Shown here: in pieces, positions 11,962-25,006 of the stretch
Layout of the letters: the number at the start of each line of letters is the position of its first letter
Numbering within the stretch: the first letter of the stretch is position 1
Assembly: GCA_029959085.1 (NCBI GenBank)
Contig: JARWIR010000062.1
Location: forward strand, 2,232,001-2,296,000
Length of the DNA stretch: 64,000 nucleotides
Direction of reading: 5' to 3'
Source: Nemophila menziesii
Taxonomy: Eukaryota; Streptophyta; Magnoliopsida; Boraginales; Hydrophyllaceae
The notes under the pieces: model-generated
What the model was told of the DNA's origin: nothing
Database searches by the model: none
Seen by the model: the letters and a program-made list of their open reading frames with translations, nothing else
Translations under genes and position numbers: made by a program

Positions 11962-13577
11962 TTGATAGGTATGTTCCAAAGGCTTTAGGAAATTGAAAAA
12001 TAAACATCAAATAATTAGAAATGGTTTTGAATCGAACCTAATAACTAGTTCAATATTATGTATTACATTATAGCCTCTTCGCACATGTAAGAATCATAGT
12101 ATTCAAGGCTAACCATGAAGAGTGGGTAATCCATGAAGAGTAAATTAGATAGGCTCAAACACACTCTATCAAGCTTAATCCTTTAAATATTACCTATTTA
12201 TTTGAAAATTAATAAGACATAGTTGTCCTTAGTTCATGAGACTGTAAAAATTGAGAGATGGATCTCTTATCACTGAGGCCATATTTATATAACAAATAAT
12301 CTCTAATCACCGAGACTACATTGGACTTACGTAGAATCCCTAATTAACGAAGATAAGTTGGACAAATGCGTATTTTCGAGGAGGAAATGCACATTAGATG
12401 CAAATACGAAACGACTTTCCCTAATAATAACCTTTGGAAGATCAACAATCATTTTTTGTACAATAATTATTTGATCAATTAGTTATCTCTAAAATATAAC
12501 ATCAAAAATATTTCTACCCAAAAATGTGATTGGCTTAGTAAAACTCACAGTTCATTATCTTTCCTTATTCTCCAAATAATGTGGGAAATTATATGATATC
12601 CTACTGAGGGGAAAAACTAACTTGTTATACCTCAAAAGATCCCTACAATCAAAATTAAGATTTGTCGAGTCCCTTCGTCTTCTCTATTACTACAAATACT
12701 ATAGAGACCCGTATAGATTGACTAGGAACAAAATAGGGCCCTCAAAAATTTCAACTAAAATATTTGAAACTATGATACCATTGTTGTAAACATAAATCAA
12801 AATTCAAGAAGTTTAAGGCTTACTAGAAAAGTATAGTAATGATATATTATGTAAAGTAAATAACATAATTTCTTAGAAATACATTGAGCTTTGGAATACA
12901 TCATCAAAGGTGAACCAATTTTTTTATTAATTAAATAAATTTTTTAAATATTAACATTTTATTACCTCCGATAAATCTAGAATTTTATACAAAATATTTC
13001 AAAATCCTAAAAACTATGATAAAAAATAATTAACCATGAATATATTGTTTCTTTCACAACAAAGGACTTTCAATCTCTTTTATCTATGAGCTTTTATGAT
13101 GATTAGAAAATGTGTTGTAATTAAACCTAAAGGGTTAAATTTTTCTTTTATATAATCTAAGAATATTTTAGACTAGTAAGGTTTCAATGGCTTCGAAAGA
13201 ATAATAAATACTCCTTTCCCTTAATGATAAAATTAGTTTTCAAAACCCGTTATATCAAAATATGTTATTTGTCAATTTTTTGTATGAATTAAAAAATATT
13301 ATATATTTAATAAGTGTAGATTTTTTGGCACGAGCTTAGTTCATTGGGTTCAAATGACAAGGCCCATTTTTAGTCCAACCGGAATTTGCTTCTAGAACTT
13401 CACGAACCCTAGATTATGTTTTAAAAATAAAGCTCTGCCGTCATATTACCAAAACCTAGTGATTATAAACATTTTACACCTCTATAATTTATATTAATGA
13501 ACCATTTAGCTTTCTCTTCTTTGTACAATATCATATACTTCTTATTCTTCCCCCTACCCTCTGAAAACAAAAAAAAA

Positions 13578-15330
13578 AGTTTGAACTAATTTTCTCATAT
13601 AAAGAACCAAATTTCTAAAACCTTGAACCTTTTTTGTTAGGATCTGACACATTTATTATTGTGGAAGTCAACTACTTGGTTAAAAATGGTGGAATAGATG
13701 GTGTACACATTACAAAACCAACCATAGTAGTTTATTTTAGGTCCAAGTCAAATAAAATGGTTTTATTAAATTCTACCGATACTACTACTACACAGCATAA
13801 GCTAAAGAGACAATACTTTATACTTGGCTTAGCTTATTGGGTAAATATACCTATATATATAATATTTTTTTAAATTTTTTATCATATTTTTTTTATTTAA
13901 TGTCATGTATATAAATTTTTCTGTCATGTATGTATGTGTGTATGTGTGTATCAATTAATATTGTCATTTTTCAATTTCTTGACTAAAACAAGAGTGATAC
14001 AAATATATTGTGAAAATATAGATCAATTATAAAAAGACGCAAGATTTTTGTAGTGGTGATGGATTTAATTGTTTAGGTCAAAATGATGGTTATATTTTAA
14101 TTCTAAATCGGATAGGTGTGACATAGAGGAACAAAGTGGTTGAAAAATTAAGTACATCTAGTATGTGTAGTGGTATATAATAAATTGATGTTTTTTTGGA
14201 TTTTATTATAAAAAAGATCCATATGTTATACATTTTTAATGGAACTTTATGTTCCTCCCTAGATATGAGAAGTTGACATTTTATATACTATCATTATTTA
14301 CTATTATATTGATGTTGAATTCTCCTCTAAAGGTGAACCATTAGAAACATATATAGTTCGGTGATCTATTTTTTTTTTTTTTTTTTACTTTTTTTATAAT
14401 TTTATAAATTTGTTATTATTTTTTAATTTAAAAAATTTAGACAGTTAGGTAATTTATGGATATGTTCTTTTGAAATTTTAAATTCTACAGACCAATTTTT
14501 TATCTTTATTATACAAACGTGTCTCTATATGTGTGATTATAGATAGGTAGATATTAGTTGATGTATTTGTATTTGTCTTAGAAATAAATTGGATTTCGAG
14601 ATCCATCCGTTACGTATCAATATTTTTTAAAATAAAATTCTTTTTTGTTTGGATATATGTTCTTTTATAAGACCATATAAATATGTTTTCTCCTTGATAG
14701 AAAAATAAAGAAAAACCAAAATCCATTCACAATCATATAAATTTGATTAAATAATATTCGTTTATACTTTTTATAGGTTATTTGTTTTGTGAAGAACTTT
14801 CATTGTTCAAATGACAAGGTCGTTGGCCATTAAATTTCAATAAAATAAGGTTTTCCTTCTAGTATACAATAAATCTATTGACTTTAATATAATTCTTTTA
14901 GATTTTTCTTTCATATTTGCTATGATAATATAAATAAATATGATGGCTAGTTATTAATACAGTTAAATATGAAACTTTTAAAAGGTGATCTGACTATCTT
15001 CACCATCAACGATAAAGCTCTGAAGCTCCAGCTGGATTTGCTCAGGTTTCATTCCTTGATGAGTAGATGCGGCCCCTAAAGACCAACACAAATATGATTC
15101 TGATCCCTACGCTCAACGCTGATAATGGAATTTGCTTTTGCTGCTCCATTCATTTTCCAATCGAATTATAAACTTAAACGAGATGTAATGAAAAATGTTC
15201 AATGTCAGAGACTTTATGAAAAAGAGGATTGTAGTGTGGCCGGATGGGGATATATATACAAATGGCTCTCTCCGGGTGGGTGAAATCTTTATCAGTATTA
15301 CACTGTAGTTTGACCATAGTTATATATTGA
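13578..15330 (+). pseudogene. Unrecognised array gene, U3 copy
   Basis: The start codon is AAG in place of ATG. Block A is open from 13634 to 13873 (LGSDTFIIVEVNYLVKNGGI and KPTIVVYFRSKSNKM). Block F at 14777-14844 has lost its donor (GTAAGG became ATAAGG). Block G, 14975-15080, reads LLKGDLTIFTINDKALKLQL, then DLLRFHSLMSRCGP and a stop. Block H is near 15125-15290, with a short deletion at CKRCGRM. Not functional without its start codon. Confidence 0.62.
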
Positions 15331-16128
15331 GTCATTATTTGTTTCTTTCTTAAAAAAGAGACTTTTCCTATGTCTTTTTTAATTATAAAGTCGAAGGAAT
15401 ATTAAGAATGTATATATAATTAACGGTAATATTTTTGTCTTTTATTCGTTAAATTTAGTCAGAGTGATATATCTCTTTTTTCCAATTTAGTCCCTCATTG
15501 TCAATAAAATTTTAATATTATTTCTCCATTTTTTTAAAGTGTCCTACTTTTAGTCCCTCCGGTTTAAACGGGAGAGAATCTTAACATTTAAATATGCTTG
15601 AAGTTTGCATCTTTCTTTTGAATTTCCTATGTTACCATTTTTCGGATTGTATGCCTAAAATGACGACTTTTCACATTAAAAGAATGAATATAAAGGTAAT
15701 ATGGTCATAACTAAAATCATGTGTACTAGATGCAAATGATAATCACATATACTGACATAGTGTAAGGTCAACTGATGTTCAAAATGTAAGACAACTTCCA
15801 CCAAACAACAAGTCCAATGGGATTTTGCATCTAGGGATTAAGCAACAACAATATCGACCATATGCCATCTTCTAGCTTGACCACTAAAATGTCACCCCTA
15901 TGCCTTCTACTATGACAAATAGGAATAATTTAATTTTCAACACCGAGAACTTCGACATTCACAACTAGGATTTCTAGTCAGGATCACAAGGGATTAGGCA
16001 TTTTGCAGTTTGAAACTGAAATGCAGAAGTTATGTTAATAACTGCTATCGTGGTTTGAACTAGGATTCCACTTAGGAAAAACAGATTGGGTTATTCAAAC
16101 CTAATTAGTTAGCCCATGGAAGCCTTAA

Positions 16129-17168
16129 TTAGTTTTTAAGCCTATATATACCATCAAATATCATTAGCGAATCAATTTTGGCCAGAATTTGAGCTCCTTC
16201 TAGTAATTTTAGAAGAGAAGAGGCGCATGCATCAAAGAAAATAAGAAGAAGAATTACAATACCCTCTACGTGTCCTTCCTTGTTAGTTTCAAGAAACCAA
16301 GACTCAAAACTACCCTCATCATCAAAAACCTTCATATTTTTGGGACATGAAAGAAAGATATTTTTCATCATTTCTTCTGGGAGATTATAAAAGTGGTATC
16401 TTTGAGTGAAGGAGCATTACACATTATAAAATATAACTCCAAACCAAATATTATCATTACAACACTATAATATAAAAAAAAATTATGGGTATTTTTTGCA
16501 TACCAAAATTGTTATTCAAAACGATGGATATGTAGGGTTGTTGGATGATGAAGGTTTAGTAAATTTTTTAGTTTTAAGGGAGTAATAACTTGATAACTTG
16601 AATTTGTCTTATAGCTTCCCTTAGTTGAATGGAAATAATTATATCTTCCTCCTCCATAGAATGGAACGAGATACGGACAATCAATTTCAATGCAGGTGAA
16701 ACATTTTTAAAATAAGCTTAGTAGTTCTACCTAATCCATTAGCACATAGGAGTTCCCATAACTTTTGAACATTTTCATAATCTTGTAATTTTATCAGGAT
16801 ATGAGCCGATATCCATTTGTCACTCCAATAATCAATCATCGTTCCATTCAGATTCCCATGATGCATCCACATTTAAAAACCTCTCTAACGACCATGAGTC
16901 TTGTCCAGGTCGAAAACAAAATTTCTTTGTTTTGGAGAGTAACAGAAAGAGTTATTCGGGAAACATAGTCCCTTAGGATATTTGAAAACAAAATAAAAAA
17001 GTTTCTTGAGAATCCATAAAGCAATAGATGGTAGGATTGTTATGTTCATTACTTCAAATTTTCGTAAACCCATTTATCAATACTATTTTATTGTCTTGAT
17101 TTAGCCGTAGAATTTCCAAAGAATCCTTTTATTTTGAACCAAAACTCAACAGAAACTCGCCACCATTA
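16129..17168 (-). mobile_element. LINE relic in U3: RT C-terminus and zf-RVT-like region
   Basis: Reading the minus strand from 17168 down: a degenerate WVKIKGFFGNPTAKS segment, then GLRKFEVMNITILPSIAL and YPKGLCFPNNSFCYSPKQ (17073-16885), which match the plant L1-type pattern G-F-R-K-F...ALL..W.LL...LKG.YFP..SF. Next is MIDYWSDKWISAHILIKL (16872-16687), the usual W.D.W..  motif, then KVISSHSTKGSY-type sequence. Last is MMKNIFLSCPK and GSFESWFLETNKEGHV (16371-16129), a zf-RVT-like H-F-x-C stretch. The RT catalytic domain and endonuclease are absent. Several stops; dead. Confidence 0.78.
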
Positions 17169-17176
17169 TCGATAGG

Positions 17177-17579
17177 TAGGGATGTAAACGAACCGAGTCG
17201 AGCCGAATACTAGATGAGCAAGCTTGTTTGGTAAGACTTACGAGTCGAGTCGAGACAAACTCAAATTTTAACGAGTCGATCCGAGCTCAAATTTTAAAGC
17301 TTGTTTACAAATCATACGAGCTTTTCTCGAGCCGATCTCGAGTTATAAACGAATAATTTGTTTTTGTATAGGTTTAATAATATATTTATAGATAACGAAA
17401 ACATTAATTTACAGATCATAAATTTTTAACGAGTTAACGAACGAGCTCGAGGGTACGCATTTTTTAACCAACAAGTTCGAACAAATTTGTTCGTTTGTAT
17501 AAACAAACGAGTTCGAACGATCTTTTTACCGAGCCGAGCTCGAGTTGCTCGCGTGCGGCTTGGTTCGTTTACAGCCCCA
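17177..17579. mobile_element. hAT-type MITE in U3
   Basis: A 403-bp element. Its left end reads TAGGGATGTAAACGAACC, and the right end reverse-complemented reads TGGGGCTGTAAACGAACC. The 8-bp target copies TCGATAGG lie at 17169-17176 and 17580-17587. TAGGG-type termini with 8-bp duplications fit the hAT superfamily. The inside is rich in CGAGCTCGAG palindromes and holds no coding capacity. The same site is empty in U5. Confidence 0.88.
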
Positions 17580-19206
17580 TCGATAGGTATGTTCCAAAGG
17601 CTTTAGGAAATTGAAAAATCAACATGAAATAATTAGAAATGATTGGAAGCCGAACCTAATACCTAGTTCAAAATTAATGTATTACATTATAGTCTCTTTG
17701 CACATGTAAGAATCAGAGTATTTAAGGCTAACCATGAAGAGTGAGTAATCCGTGAAGAGTAAGTTAGATAGGCTCAAGCACTCTCTATCAAGCTTAATCC
17801 CTTAAATATTACCCTATTTATTTGAAAATTAATAAGACATAGTTGTGCTTAGTTCATGAGACTGGAAAAATCGCGAGATGGATCTTTTATCACTGAAGCC
17901 ACATTTATGTAACGAATAATCTCTAATCACCGAGACTACATTGGACTTACGAAGAATCCCTAATTATCGTTGATAATTTGGACAAATGCGTATTTTTGAG
18001 GAGGAAATGCACATTAAATTCGAATTCGAGAAGAATTCCCCTATTAGTTAACTTTGGAAGATCAATAATCATTTTTTGTACATGTTTTATTTGATCAATT
18101 AGTTATCTCTAAAATATATCTTTAAAAATATTTCAACCCAGAAATGTGATTGGCTAGGTAAAACTCACAGTTCATTATCTTTTCTTATTCTCCAAATAAT
18201 ATGGGAAATTATATGACCTTGTACTGAACTTCCATTTGTACTGAGGGGTAAAACTAACTTTTATATATCTCAAAAAGATCCTTGCAATAGAAATCAAGAT
18301 TTGGCGATCCCCTTCGTCTTCTCTATTACTACAAATACTACAGAGACCCATATAGATTGACTAGGAACAAAATAGGGCTCTCAAAAATTTCAACAACTAA
18401 TATATTTGAAACTATGATACCATTGCTGTAAACATAACTCAAAATTCAAGAAGTTTAAGGCTTATTGGAAAATTGTAGAAAAGATATATTGTTTAAAGTA
18501 AATAACATAATTTCTTAGAAATACATTGAGCTTTGGAATACATCACCAATGGTGAACTAATTTTTAATTCATTAAATACAAAATTTAAATAATTAACAGT
18601 TGATTATCTCGGATATATCTAGACTTTTATAAACGGTATTTCAAAATCCTAAAAACTATGATAAAAACATAATTAACCATGAATATATTGTTTCTTTCAC
18701 AACAAAGGATTTTCAATCTCTTTTATCTATGAGCTTTTATGATGATTGGAAAATGTGTTATAATTAAACCTAAAGGGTTAAGTTTTTCTTTTATATAATC
18801 TTAGAATATTTTAGACTAGTAAGGTTTCAATGTCTTCGAAAGAATAATAAATACTCCTTCACCTTAATGATAAAATTAGTTTTCAAAACCCATTATATCA
18901 AAATATGTGTTTTGTCAATTTTTGTATGAATTAAAAATATTATATATTTAATAAGTTTAGATTTTTTGGCACGAGCTTAGTTCATTGGGTTCAAATGACA
19001 AGGCCCCTTTTTAGTCCAACCGGAATTTGCTTCTAGAACTTCACAAACCCTATATTATGTTTTAAAAATAAAGCTCCCCCCGTCACATTACCAAAACCCA
19101 GTGATTATAAACATTTTACACCTTTATAATTTATATTAATGAACCATTTAGCTTTCTCTTCTTTGTACAATATCATATACTTCTTATTCTTCCCCAACAA
19201 AAAAAA

Positions 19207-21060
19207 ATGTTTGAACTAATTTCCTTATTTAAGAAACCAAATTTCTAAAACCTTCAACCCTTTTTGTTAGGATCTGATATTTATATATGTAGAAGACAAC
19301 TACTTGGTTCAAAATGGTGGAAAAGATGGTGTACACATTCCAAAACCAACCATAGTAGTTTGTTTTAGGTCCAAGTCAAATAAAATGGGTTTATTAAATT
19401 CTACAGAAACTACTAGTACATTGCATAAGCCAAAGAGACAATACTTTATACTTGGCTTAGTTTATTGGGTAAATATACTCCATACCTATATATACAATAT
19501 TTTTTAAATTTTTTTTAGGATATTTTTTTTATTTATGTCATGTATATAAATTTTTCGGTGATGTATTTATGTATGTGTGTCTCAATTAATATTGTCGTTT
19601 TTAAATTTCTTAACTAGAACAAGATTGATACAAATATATTGTGAAAATATAGATCAATTATTAAAGAGGCAATATTTTTGTAATGGTGATGGATTAAACT
19701 GTTTAGGTCAAAAGGATGGTTATATTTTAATTCTAAATCGGATAGGTGTGACATAGAGGAACAAAGTGGTTGAAAAATTAAGTACTTTTAGTATGTGTAG
19801 TGGTATCCAATAAATTGATGTTTTATTTGGATTTTATTATAAACAAGATCCATATGTTATACATTTTGAATGGAACTTTATGTTCCTCCCTAGGTAGGAG
19901 AAGTTGACATTTTATATACTATCATTATTTACTATTATATTGATATTGAATTCTCCTCAAAAAATGAACCATTAGAAACATATATAGTTCGGTGATCTGT
20001 TTTTTTTTTTACTTTTTTATACTTTTTAAAATTTGTTATTATTTTTTAATTTAAAAATGTACAGAGTTAGGTACTTTATGGAAATGTTCTTTGAAAATTT
20101 TACATTCTTTAGTTGATGTACTTGTACTTGTCTTCGAAATAAATTGGATTTCGAGATCCATCTGTGGATTAATTTTTTTAAAAATAAAATTATTTTTGTT
20201 TGGATATATGTTTCTTTTATATGAACATATAAATATGTGTTCTCCTTGATAGTAAGATAAAGAAGAACAAAAATCCATTCACAATCACATAAATTTGATT
20301 AAATAATATTTTTTTATACTTTTGATAGGTTATTTGTTTCGTGAAGAACTTTTATTGTTCAAATGACAAGGTCGTTGGCCATTACATTTCAATAAAGTAA
20401 GGTTTTACTTCTACTATACAATAAATTTATTGACTTTAATATAACTCTTTTAGATTTTTCTCTCACATTTGCTATGATAATATAATTAAGAGTAATGATA
20501 TATGTCACCCCTTTTCATGTCACCCTTTTATCACCATTCCATATATATGTTTAGATTTCCTTGAATAGAAGATAGAGAAAAATTAAATAGGATAGAGAAT
20601 TCAATTCATTGGTACATGTAGGCATACACGTAGGAGGTGATGAAAGGGTGATACAAAAAGGGTGACAAATATCATTACTCTATAATTAAATATCATGATT
20701 ACATATTAATACAGTTAAATATGAAACTTTTAAAAGGTGATCTGACTATTTCACCATCAACGATAAAGCTCTGAAACTCCAGCTGGATTTGCTCAGCTTT
20801 TATTCCTTGATGAGTAGATGCATTCTGATCCCTACGCTCAATGCTGATAATGGAATTTGCTTTTGCTGCTACATTCGTTTTCCTATCGAAGTATAAACTT
20901 AAACGAGTTGTAATGAAAAATGTTTAATGTCAGATACTTTAGGAAAAAGAGGATAGTAAGAGGTGTGGCCGGATGGGGATATATATACAAATGGCTCTCA
21001 TCAGGTGCGTGAAATCTTTATCTGCATTACACTCTAGTTTGACCTTAGTTATTTATTGAG
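19207..21060 (+). pseudogene. Unrecognised array gene, U4 copy
   Basis: The ATG at 19207 is kept, but the frame meets TAA after about 14 codons (MFELISLFKKPNF, stop). Reading resumes at 19304-19507 with VQNGGKDGVHIPKPTIVVCF. Block B near 19620-19760 is open in its usual frame. Block F (20330-20397) has its acceptor GATAG and a GTAAGG donor. Block G is shortened (ACTATTTCACC lacks bases) and block H has lost its upstream part. Not functional. Confidence 0.62.
20490..20680. mobile_element. 191-bp Mutator-type MITE with perfect 9-bp target duplication
   Basis: Both ends read inward as GAGTAATGATAT(A/T)TGTCACCC, and the inverted similarity extends about 40 bp (TGTCACCCTTTT...ATCACC). It is flanked on each side by TATAATTAA (20481-20489 and 20681-20689). 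No other unit has it. It has no coding capacity. A 9-bp duplication suggests Mutator-type mobilisation; the intact duplication and closely matching ends indicate a young insertion. Confidence 0.92.
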
Positions 21061-21857
21061 TCATTATGTGTTTCTTTGTTAAAAAAGATACTTTTCCTAT
21101 GTTTTTTTTAATTATAAAATTGAAGTAATATTAAGAATGTATATATAATTAATGGTAATATTATTGTCTTTTATTCGTTAAATTTAGTCAGAGTGATATA
21201 TCTCTTTTTTCCAATTTAGTCCCTCATTGTCAATAAAAATTTAAGATTATTTTACCATATTTATAAAGTGTCCTACTCTTAGTCCCGCCGGTTTAAACGA
21301 GAGAGAATCTTAACATTTAAATATGCTTGAAGTTTGCATTCTTTCTTTTGAATTTCCTATGTTACCATTTTTCGGATTGTATGCCTAAAAGGATGACTTT
21401 TCACATTAAAAGAATGAATATAAAGGTAATATGGTCATAATTAAAATCATATGTACTGATGCAAATGGTAATCACATATAATTACATAGTGTAAGGTCAA
21501 CTGATGTTCGAAATGTAAGACAACTTCCACCAAACAACAAGTCTAATGGGATTTTACATCTAGGGATTAAGCAACAACAATATCGACCATATGCCATCTT
21601 CAAGATTGACCACTAAAATGTCACCCCTATGCCTTCTACTATGACAAATAGGAATAATTTAACTTTCAACACCGAGACATCTGACATTCACAACTAGAAT
21701 TTATAGTCAGGATCACAAGGGATTTGGCATTTCGTAGTTTGAAACTGAAATGCAGAAGTTATATTAATTACTGCTATCGTGGTTTGAACTAGGATTCCAC
21801 TTAGGAAAAACCGATTGGGTTATTCAAACCTAATTAGTTAGCCCATGGAAGCCCTAA

Positions 21858-21973
21858 TTAGTTTTTAAGCCTATCTATACCATCAAATATCCTTAGCGAA
21901 TTAATTTTGGCCAGAATTTGAGCTCCCTCTAGTAATTTGATAAGAGAAGAGGCGCATGAAGAAAAGAGAAGAA

Positions 21974-22008
<35 letters not shown>

Positions 22009-22950
22009 AGAAGAAGAAGAAGAAGAAGAAGAAGAATTACATCACCCACCACGTGTCCTTCCTTGTTAGTTTCAAGAAACCAAGACTCAAAACTACCTTC
22101 ATCATCAAAAACCTTCATAGTTTTGGGACATGAAAGAAAGATATGTTTCATCATTTCTTCTGGGAGATTATAAAAGTGGTATCTTTGAGTGAAGGAGCAT
22201 TACACATTATAAAATATAACTCCAAACTAAATATTATCATTATAACACTAAAATATAAAAAAAAATTATGGGTATTTTTGCATACCAAATTGTAATTCAA
22301 AACGATGGATATGTATGGCTGTTGGATGATGAAGGATTAGTAAATGTTTTAGTTTTAAAGGAGTAATAACTTGATAGCTTGAATTTGTCTTATAGCTTCC
22401 CTTAGTTGAATGAGATGAAATAACTTTATCTTCCTCCAAATAATGGAACGGGATACGAACAATGAATTTCAATGCAGGTGAAACATTTTTAAAATAAGCT
22501 TAGTAGTTGTACCTAATCCATTAGCACATAGGAGTTCCCATAACTTTTGAACATTTTCATAATCTTGTGATTTGATCAGGATATGAGCCGATATCCATTT
22601 GTCACTCCAATAATCAACCATCCTTCCATTCAGATTCCCATGATGCATCCACATTTAAAAACCTCTCTAACAACCATGAGTCTTGTCCAAGACGAAGACA
22701 AAATTTCTTTGTTTTGGAGAGTAACAGAAAGAGTTATTCGGGAAACATAGTCCCTTAAGATATTTGAAAACAAAATAAACAAGTTTCTTGAGAAGCCGCA
22801 AGGAAATAGATGGTAGGATTGTTATGTTCCTTACTTCAAATTTTCGGAAACCCATTCCTCAACTCTATTTTATTGTCTTGATTTAGCCGTAGGATTTTCA
22901 AAGAATCCTTTTACTTTGACCCAAAACTCAACAGAAACTCGCCACCATTC
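21858..22950 (-). mobile_element. LINE relic in U4
   Basis: The best-spread copy of the relic. Minus strand: MGFRKFEVRNITILPSISLR and KGLCFPNNSFCYSPKQRNFV at 22855-22667; MWMHHGNLNGRMVDYWSDKW at 22654-22469; FIVRIPFHYLEEDKVISSHS with TKGSYKTNSSYQVITPLK at 22472-22266; and the zf-RVT-like HIFLSCPKTMKVFDDEGSFE at 22154-21858. DKVI.S.STKGSY is the segment that in active plant LINEs reads DKLIW..TKNG.Y.V. The GAA expansion inserts a long Leu run after the zf-RVT-like part. Confidence 0.8.
21967..22036 (+). repeat. GAA microsatellite expansion in U4
   Basis: About 70 bp of near-pure GAA with one GGA interruption. The same position in U3, U6, U8 and U9 holds only about 3 to 5 GAA units. It causes two artefact frames: poly-Arg on the + strand and poly-Leu on the minus strand. 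Confidence 0.95.
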
Positions 22951-22958
22951 GCGATAGG

Positions 22959-23366
22959 TAGGGATGTAAACGAACCGAGTCGAGCCGAATACTAGACGCG
23001 CAAGCTTGTTTGGTAAGATTTACGAGTCGAGTCGAGCACTACTCAAATTTTAAGGTGTCGATCCGAGCTCAAATCTTAAATCTTGTTAACATATCAAACG
23101 AGCTTTTCTCGAGCCGATCTCGAGTTATTAACGAATAATTTGTTTTTGTATATGTTTATTAATATATTTATAGATAACTAAAACATTAATTCACAGATCA
23201 TAAATTTGTAACGAGTTAACAAAAGAGCTCGAGCGTACGTACTTTTTCAACGAACGAGTTCGAACAAACTTTTTTGTTCGTTTGTATAAACGAACGAGTT
23301 CGAACGAACTTTTTACCGAGCCGAGCTCAAGCTGCTCACGAGCGGCTTGGTTCGTTTACAGCCCTA
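22959..23366. mobile_element. hAT-type MITE in U4
   Basis: Left end TAGGGATGTAAACGAACC, right end GGTTCGTTTACAGCCCTA, same insertion site as in U3. The target copies have each changed by one base: GCGATAGG on the left and TCGACAGG on the right. Length 408 bp. Confidence 0.87.
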
Positions 23367-25006
23367 TCGACAGGTATGTTCCAAAGGCTTTAGGAAATTG
23401 AATAATCAACATCAAATAATCAGAAATGGTTTAGAACCGAACCTAATACCTAGTCAAAATTAATGTATTACATTATAGCCTCTTTGCACATGTAAGAATC
23501 AGAGTATTTAAGGCTAACCATGAAGAGTGATTAATCCGTGAAGAGTAAGTTAGATAGGCTCAAACACTCTCTATCAAGCTTAATCCCTTAAATATTACCC
23601 TATTTAATTGAAAATTAATAAGACATAGTTGTGCTTAGTTCATGAGACTAAAAAATTTGCGTGATGGATCTCATATCACTAAAGCCACATTTATATAACG
23701 AATAATCTCTAATCACCCAAACTACATTGGACTTAATAAGAATCCCTAATTATCGAAGATAAGTTGGACAAATGCGTATTTTTTAGGAGGAAATGCACAC
23801 TAAATTCGAATACGAGAAAAATTCCCCTATTAGTTAACTTTGGAAGATCAACAATCATTTTTTGTATAAGTTTTATTTGATCAATTAGTTATCTCTAAAA
23901 TATATCTTCAAAAATATTTCAAACCAAAAATTTGATTGGCTTAGTAAAATTCACAGTTCATTATCTTTTCTTATTCTCCAAATAATGAGGGAAATTATAT
24001 GATCCTGTAATAAACTTCCATCTGTACTGAGTGGTAAAACTGACTTACTATATCTCAAAAAGATCCCTACAATTGAAATTAAGATTTCACAAGTCCCTTC
24101 GTCTTCTATATTACTACAAATACTATAGAGACCCATATAGATTGACTAGGAATAAAATAGGGCCCTCAAAAATTTCAACAACTAAAATATTAGAAACTAT
24201 GATACCATTGCTGTAAACATAACTCAAAATTCAAGAAGTTTAAGGCTTACTGGAAAATTGTATAAAAGATATATTGTTTAAAATAAATAGCACAATTTCT
24301 TAGAAATACATTGAGCTTTGGAATACATCACCAATGGTGAACCAAATTTTAATTCATTAAGTACAAAATTTAAATAATTAACCGTTGATTATCTCCGAGA
24401 AATCTAGACTCTTATGAAAAATATTTCAAAACCCTAAAAACTATGATAAAAACATAATTAACCATGAATATATTGTTTCTTTCACAACGAAGGATTTTCA
24501 ATCTCTTTTATCTATGAGCTATTATGATAGTTGTGAAATGTGTTGTAATTAAACACAAAGGGTTAAATTTTTCTTTTATATAATCTAAGAATATTTTAGA
24601 CCAGTAAGGTTTCAATGGCTACTAAGAATAATAGATACTCCTTTCCCTTAATGATAAAATTAGTTTCCAAAACCCGTTAGATCTAGATATGTGTTTTGTC
24701 AATTTTTTATATGAATTACAAATATTATATATTTAATAAGTTTAGATATTTTGTCACGAGCTTAGTTCATGGGGTTCAAATGACAAGGCCCCCTTATAAG
24801 TTAAACCAAAATTTTCTTCTAGAACCTCACAAACCCTAGATTATGGTTTAAAAATAAAGCTCCTCCGTCACATTACCAAATCTCAGTGATTATAAACATA
24901 TTTACACCTCTTAAATTTATATTAATGAACCATTTATCTTTCTCTTCTCTATACAATATCATATAACTTCTTTTTCTTCCCACTACCCTCTAAAAGCAAA
25001 AAAACA

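Larger units (their letters stand above)
6814..13577 (+). repeat. Array unit U2 (with Mutator-like insertion)
   Basis: Runs from the exon A ATG to the same point in U3. Its 6.76 kb exceed the usual 5.6 kb because of a 1.7-kb insertion at 8081-9771. It also carries a deletion near 11680 that removes the upstream half of the LINE relic together with the left half of the hAT MITE. The tail (11970-13400) is ordinary unit sequence with no genes seen, only the 37-bp periodic repeat near 12220-12370. Confidence 0.9.
13578..19206 (+). repeat. Array unit U3 (near-complete reference copy)
   Basis: About 5.63 kb, with every element in place: exon-like blocks 13578-15330, a spacer to 16120, the LINE relic on the minus strand, the hAT MITE 17177-17579, the 37-bp periodic block near 17850-18000, and the next promoter region before 19207. 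The stretches 15330-16120 and 18000-18950 hold no gene I can support. Confidence 0.92.
19207..25006 (+). repeat. Array unit U4 (with a MITE and a GAA expansion)
   Basis: About 5.80 kb. Compared with U3 it carries an extra 191-bp MITE plus its 9-bp duplication at 20490-20689, and a longer GAA microsatellite near 21967-22036. It also carries small deletions: near 20105, where about 70 bp of the region between blocks C and F are missing, and near 20820. The stretches 21070-21850 and 23370-24950 are noncoding apart from the periodic block near 23640-23790. Confidence 0.92.

Noticed and set aside
21937..22173. Open frame with a long poly-Arg run (+) and its poly-Leu counterpart (-)
   Set aside because: Direct product of the GAA microsatellite inside the LINE relic; the flanking text has no coding signature on the + strand.
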